DNA from: an uncultured Roseburia sp.
GTDB lineage: Bacteria > Bacillota > Clostridia > Lachnospirales > Lachnospiraceae
Length of the DNA stretch: 5,109 nt
Assembly: GCA_934307185.1 (NCBI GenBank)
Contig: CAKRCJ010000187.1
Span: forward strand, 1 to 5,109
Reading direction: 5' to 3'
Shown here: positions 1 to 5,109 of the stretch, in pieces
How the letters are laid out: each line of letters begins with the position of its first letter
Position numbering within the stretch: position 1 is the stretch's first letter
Position numbers and translations under genes: made by a program
Notes under the pieces: model-generated
What the model saw: the letters and a program-made list of their open reading frames with translations, nothing else
Told to the model about the DNA's origin: nothing
Databases searched by the model: none

Positions 1-611
1 TTTAAATGCTTTTTCACACGCTGAATAAGCATTTCCAATGCTACAGCATTCTCTCCACCTTCTGGAATAATAATATCTGCGCGGCGTTTGCTCGGTTCTA
101 CAAACTGTTCATGCATCGGTTTTACTGTTGTTAAATACTGTGTAATTACACTGTCTAAAGAACGTCCACGCTCTTTCACATCTCTCGTAATTCTTCTTAA
201 TATTCTTACATCTGCATCTGTGTCCACAAATACTTTAATATCCATAAGATTGCAAAGCTCCGGTTCCGCAAAAATCAGGATACCCTCTAAAACAATGACT
301 GGTGCTGTTGCCACTGTCACTGTTTTATCGGAACGATTATGATTTGCATAATCGTACACCGGCATCTGAATAGACTGTCCTGCCTTTAATAGTTTTATAT
401 GCTCACAGAGCAAATCCGTATCAAATGCATCCGGATGGTCATAATTTAGCTTGCAACGCTCCTCAAACGGCATTTCATCATGACGCTTGTAGTAATTATC
501 ATGGCGTAATATACTGACTTCATTACTTCCAAAACTCTGCACTACTTTATCTGCTAACGTTGTTTTTCCGCTTCCGGTTCCTCCGGCTATGCCAATTAAT
601 ATTGTCTCCAT
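1..611 (-). CDS. udk: Uridine kinase (uridine/cytidine kinase), lacking only its last few residues
   Basis: Cytoplasmic P-loop kinase that phosphorylates uridine and cytidine to UMP and CMP, the entry step of pyrimidine salvage. I translated 203 residues before the frame runs off the window at position 1. Visible motifs are the P-loop GGTGSGKT (10-17, within METILIGIAGGTGSGKTT), the RHDNYYK segment with probable catalytic Asp38, NYDHPDAFD (56-64), the substrate-binding VYDYANHNR (85-93), VLEGIL (107-112), and the arginine-rich lid RRITRDVKERGR (139-150). Next come SLDSVITQY (151-159), FVEPSKRRADIIIPEGG (170-186) and a final amphipathic helix. The E. coli and B. subtilis enzymes have about 211-213 residues and line up end to end, so probably only about 3-10 residues are missing. 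The gene lies 12 bases after the second permease, which links import to phosphorylation. The order of motifs favours uridine kinase over the related phosphoribulokinase and pantothenate kinase families. Confidence 0.94.
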   Translation of the reverse strand, partial: METILIGIAGGTGSGKTTLADKVVQSFGSNEVSILRHDNYYKRHDEMPFEERCKLNYDHPDAFDTDLLCEHIKLLKAGQSIQMPVYDYANHNRSDKTVTVATAPVIVLEGILIFAEPELCNLMDIKVFVDTDADVRILRRITRDVKERGRSLDSVITQYLTTVKPMHEQFVEPSKRRADIIIPEGGENAVALEMLIQRVKKHL

Positions 612-616
612 ATCTG

Positions 617-623
617 CTCCTTT
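617..623 (-). promoter_or_regulatory. Ribosome binding site of uridine kinase
   Basis: AAAGGAG lies 5 bases before the kinase ATG at 611, within the 12-base gap after the second permease. It is a strong independent site, so kinase translation need not depend on coupling. There is no room for a separate promoter or terminator in the gap. Confidence 0.75.
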
Positions 624-1577
624 TTATCTTGCACCTTTATCATATGGAATACCTTCCGCTTTTGGAGCCTGGGAATTCTTTGATGTAAATACAAGAACAA
701 TTAATGTTGCAATATAAGGAATCATCTTATAAATATAACTTGGAATTCCACTAGAGCTTAATCCCGGAATTGAGGAATAAGTTGCTGCAATCGTCTTCAT
801 AAGTCCGAAGAACAGGGATGCACCAAGGATTTTCACCGGATGCCACTGTCCAAAAATCAATACTGCAAGAGCAAGGAAACCATAACCTGCTACAGATGCA
901 TTAAAGTTTGTAGATGTCGGAACGACAAATACTAAACCGCCAAGTCCGCCGAGTGCTCCTGAAATAATAACACCTGCATACTGCATTTTATATACATTGA
1001 TACCAACGGAGTCTGCTGCCTGTGGATGCTCACCACAGGAACGTAAGCGGAGACCAAACTTTGTATAATATAATACAATTGTTGAAATAATTAAAATTGC
1101 AAATCCAATGTATGTGGTAATATATGTGTTCTTAAAGAAAAGGTCACCAATAACAGGAATTTTGCTAAGTCCAGGAACCTCTGCAATTCGGAATGTATTT
1201 GTAAACTGAATCTGCTGTGTTCCCGTAATTCTTCTTGCAACGAAAATTGCAAATGCCGGTGCAAACATATTTAATGCTGTACCACTGATGGTCTGGTCTG
1301 CTTTCATATTAATGGAAGCAAATGCGTGGAATAATGCAAAAACAATACCTGTTCCTGCTGCAATTAAAATTGCAAGAATAAGCTGTAACTGTCCACTCAT
1401 TTTTCCAGAAGTAAGACTGATAAACAGGATACTTGTAAAAGCACCCATAATCATAATACCTTCTAATGCGATATTAATGATACCGGAACGCTCTGAGAAC
1501 ATTCCTCCTAATGCAACTAGCAGCAGTGGAATGGTAAAAAACATTGCCTGCTGGAATACCATATATAATGTGTCCAT
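624..1577 (-). CDS. nupQ: Nucleoside ABC transporter permease 2 (NupQ/YufQ type)
   Basis: Second membrane subunit of the importer, expected to form a heterodimer with the first permease. It has 317 residues, usual for NupQ-type proteins, which are shorter than their NupP partners. Hydrophobic segments are visible near 8-26, 36-55, 63-90, 98-114, 152-171, 200-220, 232-262 and 282-297. Conserved features are ALGGMFSERSGIINIALEG (22-40), a typical N-terminal signature of this permease branch, and the loop LRSCGEHPQAADSVGINV (178-195), which matches the ATPase-contact loop of the first permease. The GYGFLALAVLIFGQWHP region (231-247) is also typical of the family. The protein ends with a short hydrophilic tail. 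Its TAA stop is followed after 12 bases by uridine kinase. The symbol is by similarity to B. subtilis NupQ; the transported nucleoside is not shown by the sequence. Confidence 0.93.
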   Translation of the reverse strand: MDTLYMVFQQAMFFTIPLLLVALGGMFSERSGIINIALEGIMIMGAFTSILFISLTSGKMSGQLQLILAILIAAGTGIVFALFHAFASINMKADQTISGTALNMFAPAFAIFVARRITGTQQIQFTNTFRIAEVPGLSKIPVIGDLFFKNTYITTYIGFAILIISTIVLYYTKFGLRLRSCGEHPQAADSVGINVYKMQYAGVIISGALGGLGGLVFVVPTSTNFNASVAGYGFLALAVLIFGQWHPVKILGASLFFGLMKTIAATYSSIPGLSSSGIPSYIYKMIPYIATLIVLVFTSKNSQAPKAEGIPYDKGAR

Positions 1578-1579
1578 GT

Positions 1580-2692
1580 TTACTTACCTTCCTTTCCGTT
1601 ATCACCTTTTTCTGTCACCTGCTTTTTCTCAGCCCTGCTTTTCTGGAATTTTAAGATAAATCCTCTTACAAACAATGAAAATGCTGAGAAGTAAATAATC
1701 ACTGCAATAATAATATCAATAATTTCTGTCGAGAAATTTAAAAGCTGTAAATAAAATCCGCCTGCCGTAATGTATGCAATAAACAGACCGGCAAGTAAAA
1801 CTCCGATTGGATTGGAAAGTCCAAGTAATGCTACTGAGATACCTGTAAATCCTTCTGATGCAAGGGTATCCTGAATTACAATATGCTTACCAGAGCCAGC
1901 CAGATATAACAGACCACCTGCCAAAGCAGAAAGTGCACCTGCAATTGCCATGGAAAGAATAATATTTCTCTTTTCATTCATACCTGCGTATTTACTTGCG
2001 TCCGGGTTAAATCCGGCTGCTTTTAACTCATATCCAAAAGTTGTTTTCTGCAAAATAATGTAAATAACAATTACTGCAATGATGGAAATAAAAAATCCGC
2101 CATTAATACTAGAACCTGCAAATAACTGATCTAAACCCATTCCCGGAACATTTGCGGTCTTTGCAACGTCCTTTGAATAGTTACGGATTTTATCGTATAA
2201 ATCCGTATTCGTGGAAACAAGGAAGTTTACCATATACATTCCGATATAGTTCATCATAATACAGGAAATAACTTCATTCACATTAAAAAATGCTTTAAAT
2301 ATTCCAGGAACTGCGCCCCAGATTAAACCGGCAATTAAAGCTGCTAACAGGGCAACTACCCACTGTGCACTGCCTAAGAAGCTGCATTTAATTCCAACAT
2401 ATACTGCTGCAAAGCCTCCAACGATAAATTGTCCGGATGCTCCAATATTAAAAAGTCCGGTTTTAAACGCAAAGCCTACGGAAAGACCGGTTAAAATAAT
2501 CGGTGTCGCATAATAAAATACCTGTCCCATTCCCTCCATGCCATGTGTAATTGGTCCGGATATAATAGTAAAGAAACCTGCTCCCGCCTGCGATGGGTTG
2601 CTGACTAATAAAATAATAAATCCAACGAGAAGACCAACTACAATAGCAAATAAAGAAGACAAAAATCCAAGATAATCTCTTTTTTTCTTCAT
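1580..2692 (-). CDS. nupP: Nucleoside ABC transporter permease 1 (NupP/YufP type)
   Basis: Membrane subunit that, paired with the next protein, forms the import channel. The 370 residues begin with a short basic tail (MKKKRDY) and a hydrophobic segment (about 9-31). Further hydrophobic stretches lie near 61-80, 84-102, 111-130, 139-159, 199-215, 243-265, 283-310 and 322-345, judged by eye. Family landmarks of the BPD_transp_2 (LivH/RbsC-like) fold include FNIGASGQFIVGG (81-93), FFNVNEVISCIMMNYI (135-150) and the cytoplasmic loop ELKAAGFNPDASKYAGMN (222-239), which probably contacts the ATPase. The last 23 residues are lysine- and glutamate-rich and should lie in the cytoplasm. The gene sits 2 bases after the ATPase and 2 bases before the second permease. 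The long hydrophilic stretch at about 160-198 should be extracellular. The symbol rests on similarity to B. subtilis NupP; nucleoside specificity comes from family and context. Confidence 0.93.
   Translation of the reverse strand: MKKKRDYLGFLSSLFAIVVGLLVGFIILLVSNPSQAGAGFFTIISGPITHGMEGMGQVFYYATPIILTGLSVGFAFKTGLFNIGASGQFIVGGFAAVYVGIKCSFLGSAQWVVALLAALIAGLIWGAVPGIFKAFFNVNEVISCIMMNYIGMYMVNFLVSTNTDLYDKIRNYSKDVAKTANVPGMGLDQLFAGSSINGGFFISIIAVIVIYIILQKTTFGYELKAAGFNPDASKYAGMNEKRNIILSMAIAGALSALAGGLLYLAGSGKHIVIQDTLASEGFTGISVALLGLSNPIGVLLAGLFIAYITAGGFYLQLLNFSTEIIDIIIAVIIYFSAFSLFVRGFILKFQKSRAEKKQVTEKGDNGKEGK
1587..1595 (-). promoter_or_regulatory. Ribosome binding site of the second permease
   Basis: AAAGGAAGG lies 9 bases before the ATG at 1577, overlapping the end of the first permease gene. 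It supports that ATG as the true start even though the preceding stop codon is only 2 bases away. Confidence 0.6.
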
Positions 2693-2694
2693 GA

Positions 2695-4227
2695 TTATTT
2701 CTGTTCTCCTTTCTTAGAACCTGCCATATAAAGTCCAAGCTCCTGTATTGTTGTTTTCTTCGGGTCTAATTCTCCAACAATCTCGCCCTCATAAATAACT
2801 AAAATCCTGTCGCTTAAATTCATAACCTCTTCAAGCTCAAGTGATACAAGTAATACTGCTGCCCCTTCATCGCGCTCTTTTACAATCTGTTTGTGGATAA
2901 ACTCAATTGCACCTACATCAAGGCCACGGGTTGGCTGCACTGCAACTAAAAGATCATGCTCTTTGGTGAGCTCACGCGCAATGATTGCTTTCTGCTGGTT
3001 ACCGCCGGACATACTTCTTGTAATTGTTGCTGCGCCCTGTCCGCTTCGGATATCATATTTCTCAATCAGCTCCTCTGCGTATTTTTCCACAGCATCTGTT
3101 TTTACAAATCCATGATTCTGAAACTGTGGTTCAAAGTAATCCTGTAATACCAGATTATCCTCTAAGGAATAATCCAGTACAAGTCCATGCTTATGTCTGT
3201 CCTCCGGGATATGGGACATACCATGTGTATTACGGTAACGGATACTTTCTTTTGTAATATCTTTTCCGTTTAAAATAATCGTTCCCTCATCTGCTTTTGT
3301 CATACCGGTGATCGCTTCCACAAGCTCCGTCTGACCATTGCCATCAATACCTGCGATACAGACAATCTCACCCTTTCTTGCCTGAAGGGAAACATTTTTA
3401 ATAATATCCTTATTGTGTCCCTGCTTCTTATCCCGCACAGTAAGGTTCTTTACATCTAAGATGACATCCCCCGGAACAGAAGGCTTTTTATCTACTGTAA
3501 GCTGTACCTTATGACCTACCATCATTTCAGATAAATATTCTTTATCTGCTTCTGCTACATCTACTGTTCCAATATATTTTCCACGGCGTAAAACAGAGCA
3601 CCGGTCTGCTACCGCCTTAATTTCATTCAATTTATGAGTGATAAATATAATTGATTTTCCCTCTTTGACAAGCTCTTTCATGATTGCCATTAACTCGTCA
3701 ATCTCCTGCGGTGTCAGTACGGCAGTCGGTTCATCAAAAATCAAAATATCATTATCACGGTAGAGCATCTTTAAAATCTCTACCCTCTGCTGCATTCCAA
3801 CAGTAATGTCCTGGATTTTTGCATCCGGATCTACTGCAAGATGATATTTTTCACTTAATTCCATCACTTTTTTTCTGGCTTTCTTCATCTCAAGAAAACC
3901 ATATCTTGTATCTTCTTTTCCCAATACAATATTCTGTAATACGGTAAAGTTATGTACAAGCTTAAAATGCTGATGTACCATACCAATTCCTAATTCATTC
4001 GCATCCAGTGGATTGTTAATCTTAACTTCTTTTCCACGTACTTTAATACACCCCCCATCCGGCTGGTACAGACCGAACAGAACACTCATCAGCGTAGACT
4101 TTCCTGCGCCATTCTCTCCCAGAAGTGCATGTATCTCACCTTTTTTAATCTGTAAGGTGACATGGTCATTTGCTTTGATTCCCGGGAATTCCTTTGTAAT
4201 GTCTAACATTTCGATAATATAGTCCAT
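2695..4227 (-). CDS. nupO: Nucleoside ABC transporter, double-domain ATP-binding protein (NupO/YufO type)
   Basis: Cytoplasmic ATPase that powers nucleoside import through the two permeases encoded next. From the chosen start it has 510 residues, as expected for fused double-ATPase subunits of the sugar/nucleoside (RbsA-like) group. Numbered from that start, domain 1 has a full Walker A (GENGAGKST, 37-45), Q-loop GMVHQHF (82-88), a degenerate signature VGMQQR (143-148), Walker B ILIFDEPTA (161-169) and switch His198. Domain 2 has a Walker A in which Gln299 replaces lysine (GIDGNGQT, 293-300), a good signature MSGGNQQK (406-413), a Walker B ending VAVQPTRGLD with Gln431 in place of the catalytic Glu, and Ser462 at the switch-His position. 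So only the site made by domain 1 Walker motifs and the domain 2 signature should hydrolyse ATP efficiently. This asymmetry is normal for the family. The gene ends 2 bases before the first permease. The symbol is by similarity to B. subtilis NupO; substrate untested. Confidence 0.95.
   Translation of the reverse strand: MDYIIEMLDITKEFPGIKANDHVTLQIKKGEIHALLGENGAGKSTLMSVLFGLYQPDGGCIKVRGKEVKINNPLDANELGIGMVHQHFKLVHNFTVLQNIVLGKEDTRYGFLEMKKARKKVMELSEKYHLAVDPDAKIQDITVGMQQRVEILKMLYRDNDILIFDEPTAVLTPQEIDELMAIMKELVKEGKSIIFITHKLNEIKAVADRCSVLRRGKYIGTVDVAEADKEYLSEMMVGHKVQLTVDKKPSVPGDVILDVKNLTVRDKKQGHNKDIIKNVSLQARKGEIVCIAGIDGNGQTELVEAITGMTKADEGTIILNGKDITKESIRYRNTHGMSHIPEDRHKHGLVLDYSLEDNLVLQDYFEPQFQNHGFVKTDAVEKYAEELIEKYDIRSGQGAATITRSMSGGNQQKAIIARELTKEHDLLVAVQPTRGLDVGAIEFIHKQIVKERDEGAAVLLVSLELEEVMNLSDRILVIYEGEIVGELDPKKTTIQELGLYMAGSKKGEQK
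2706..2712 (-). promoter_or_regulatory. Ribosome binding site of the first permease, inside the ATPase 3' end
   Basis: AAAGGAG overlaps the last codons of the ATPase gene and lies 13 bases before the permease ATG, longer than the usual 5-9 bases. With only 2 bases between the ATPase TAA and this ATG, translation is probably helped by ribosomes finishing the ATPase (translational coupling, inferred). Confidence 0.5.
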
Positions 4228-4233
4228 AAAAGT

Positions 4234-4237
4234 CTCC
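4234..4237 (-). promoter_or_regulatory. Ribosome binding site deciding the ATPase start
   Basis: GGAG lies 6 bases before the ATG at 4227. The frame stays open upstream to a GTG at 4260 and another ATG at 4239, but the GTG has no good Shine-Dalgarno sequence. The ATG at 4239 has GGAG only at a long 10-base spacing. The 4227 start also gives the N-terminus and length expected of NupO-type ATPases. Confidence 0.7.
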
Positions 4238-4295
4238 ATCTTAAATTTACTCCGCTCCACTCTTTCGACTGTGCGTGTTCAAACTCACTATGTCT

Positions 4296-4324
4296 ATTCT
4301 AATACAAAAGGGATGCTCATACAA
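4296..4324 (-). promoter_or_regulatory. Possible weak internal promoter overlapping the stem-loop
   Basis: On the minus strand TAGAAT (4301-4296) matches the sigma-A -10 consensus at five of six bases. It sits exactly 17 bases after TTGTAT (4324-4319), which matches the -35 consensus only at its first three bases. If active it would start a transcript about 60 bases before the ATPase gene and give the transporter and kinase genes some expression independent of the upstream terminator. The poor -35 and AT-rich context make a chance match quite possible. Confidence 0.22.
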
Positions 4325-4333
4325 GCATCCCTT
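4308..4333 (-). terminator. Stem-loop after the binding-protein gene (leaky terminator or mRNA stabiliser)
   Basis: A perfect 10-bp inverted repeat, AAGGGATGCT and AGCATCCCTT, surrounds a 6-base loop. On the transcribed strand it is followed by a short U-rich run (CCCTTTTGTATT). It starts 26 bases after the stop codon of the binding-protein gene. The stem is only moderately GC-rich and the U-tract is interrupted by G, so partial termination is more likely than full. Such hairpins between a binding-protein gene and its transporter genes commonly keep the binding protein in excess, either by stopping some transcripts or by protecting the upstream mRNA from 3' exonucleases. The hairpin is seen directly; its role is inferred. 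On the opposite strand the bases after the stem (CAAGCTTTTT) also end in T's, but no supported gene reads towards it from that side. Confidence 0.72.
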
Positions 4334-4359
4334 CAAGCTTTTTCTACAAATTTTTCGAA

Positions 4360-5109
4360 TTACTGAACGTAATTAAGTGTAACATTGCTTAATTCAAGAT
4401 CTGTAGCTTCTTTTTCTACATCATTGTCGATTGTAATATCACCAGCAACAAGTTTTGCATAGATTGCATTATAATCATCCTGTGAGAATGTATTGAATTT
4501 TGCTGTATCCATTGCAATACCTACGCCATCATTTGTGATATTGAATGTAGTAGTTTTTCCGCCTGGGAAAGAACCGTCATATGCAGCTGTAATTGCATCA
4601 TATACAGAGTTAGATAACATCTTCATAGCAGATGTGATAACTGTATTAGATTCAGAAGACTGGTCAACGTCAACACCGATTACTTTTGCGTTATCTGTTG
4701 CTTCAGCAGCAGCCATTACAGAGTTACCTACAGAACCACCGCAGGCGAAGATTACTTCTGTTCCTGCCTGATACCATCCGGTTGCCATAGACTGTGCTTC
4801 AGGAGTTGCTTCAAAGGAACCTGTATATGTGTAAGTTACATCAACATTAATACCTAATTCTTCTGCTGCGTAGTTAGCACCTGCAAGATATCCATAACCA
4901 TAACGGATTACTGCAGGGAGAGCCATACCACCCATGAAACCAAGTTTTGTATAACCATCTTTCACTGCTGCATAACCAGCTAAGAAACCAGCCTGGTCTT
5001 CCTGATATAAAACAGCCATTGTGTTGTCTGCTGTTGCATAGTTGTAATCAGCGTCATGTGGCTCACCATCGATTAAGATGAATTTTACATCCGGGTACTG
5101 TGTCTGCAT
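4360..5109 (-). CDS. BMP/PnrA-family nucleoside-binding lipoprotein, C-terminal part
   Basis: This is the substrate-binding component of the ABC importer encoded just downstream; such proteins are lipid-anchored outside the membrane and deliver nucleosides to the permeases. The window holds 249 residues ending in TAA. Family landmarks, numbered from the window edge, are PDVKFILIDG (6-15), QEDQAGFLAGYAA (36-48), the glycine-rich GFMGGMALP stretch leading to a YGYLAGA segment (57-78), QAGTEVIFACGG (114-125), GVDVDQSSES (145-154) and VITSAMK (157-163). All are typical of the Bmp/PnrA/NupN fold. Members usually have about 340-390 residues, so roughly 100-140 N-terminal residues, including the signal peptide and lipobox cysteine, are missing. 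The ATG at the window edge is an internal methionine that falls at the boundary, not the start: the frame there begins inside a conserved strand. The ligand cannot be read from sequence. Purine or pyrimidine nucleosides are likely, with pyrimidines favoured by the linked kinase. Confidence 0.93.
   Translation of the reverse strand: MQTQYPDVKFILIDGEPHDADYNYATADNTMAVLYQEDQAGFLAGYAAVKDGYTKLGFMGGMALPAVIRYGYGYLAGANYAAEELGINVDVTYTYTGSFEATPEAQSMATGWYQAGTEVIFACGGSVGNSVMAAAEATDNAKVIGVDVDQSSESNTVITSAMKMLSNSVYDAITAAYDGSFPGGKTTTFNITNDGVGIAMDTAKFNTFSQDDYNAIYAKLVAGDITIDNDVEKEATDLELSNVTLNYVQ

Noticed and set aside
88..342. 84-residue plus-strand reading frame
   Set aside because: It is antisense to the well-supported uridine kinase, has no recognisable protein features and no good ribosome binding site; a shadow frame.
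1288..1659. 123-residue plus-strand reading frame
   Set aside because: It runs antisense across both permease genes and their junction and its composition mirrors membrane-protein codons read backwards.
2463..2738. 91-residue minus-strand frame across the ATPase-permease junction
   Set aside because: It overlaps the end of the ATPase and the start of the first permease in another frame; both of those are strongly supported by family motifs.
2891..3257. Three overlapping plus-strand frames inside the ATPase gene
   Set aside because: All are antisense to conserved ATPase motifs of the second domain and show no protein signature of their own.
4013..4222. 69-residue plus-strand frame
   Set aside because: It is the antisense of the Walker A region of the ATPase.
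4228..4359. Riboswitch or small RNA between the binding-protein and ATPase genes
   Set aside because: Apart from the simple stem-loop at 4308-4333 the gap has no further pairing or recognisable riboswitch motif, and 132 bases leave little room for one.
4493..4771. 92-residue plus-strand frame
   Set aside because: It is antisense to conserved motifs of the binding protein (the GVDVDQ and ACGG region).
5107..5109. ATG at the window edge as the true start of the binding protein
   Set aside because: The protein would begin inside the conserved fold without signal peptide or lipobox, and about 100-140 residues shorter than the family; the coincidence is due to the window boundary.

Overview
This window is an AT-rich stretch of bacterial DNA in which every supported gene lies on the minus strand, so transcription runs from position 5109 towards position 1. 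The proteins look like those of a Gram-positive Firmicute. A clostridial gut-type organism (Lachnospiraceae-like) is the best guess, from the AT-rich codons, strong AGGAG-type ribosome binding sites and the flavour of the protein sequences. The genus cannot be named from this sequence alone.

In order of transcription the window holds: (1) the C-terminal 249 residues of a BMP/PnrA-family substrate-binding lipoprotein (5109-4360, N-terminus outside the window); (2) a 132-base intergenic gap with a perfect 10-bp stem-loop and a short U-rich tail (4308-4333), read as a leaky terminator or mRNA-stabilising hairpin; (3) a double-domain ABC ATPase of the NupO/YufO type (4227-2695); (4) a first permease of the NupP/YufP type (2692-1580); (5) a second permease of the NupQ/YufQ type (1577-624); and (6) uridine kinase (611-1), complete except for its last few residues. 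The four genes after the stem-loop are packed with gaps of 2, 2 and 12 bases, so they are almost certainly co-transcribed.

Together they form a nucleoside uptake and salvage cassette. The lipoprotein would capture a nucleoside outside the membrane, the two permeases would form the channel, the ATPase would power import, and uridine kinase would phosphorylate imported uridine or cytidine to UMP or CMP, trapping it in the cell. The transporter family is established for nucleosides (B. subtilis NupNOPQ, T. pallidum PnrA). The preference for pyrimidine nucleosides here is inferred from the linked kinase.

No RNA genes, insertion sequences, CRISPR arrays, riboswitches or transfer signs were seen. 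The operon's main promoter and any regulator must lie upstream of position 5109, outside the window. I did not find a previously undescribed system; the points worth a second look are the kinase linkage and the stem-loop with an overlapping promoter-like sequence.
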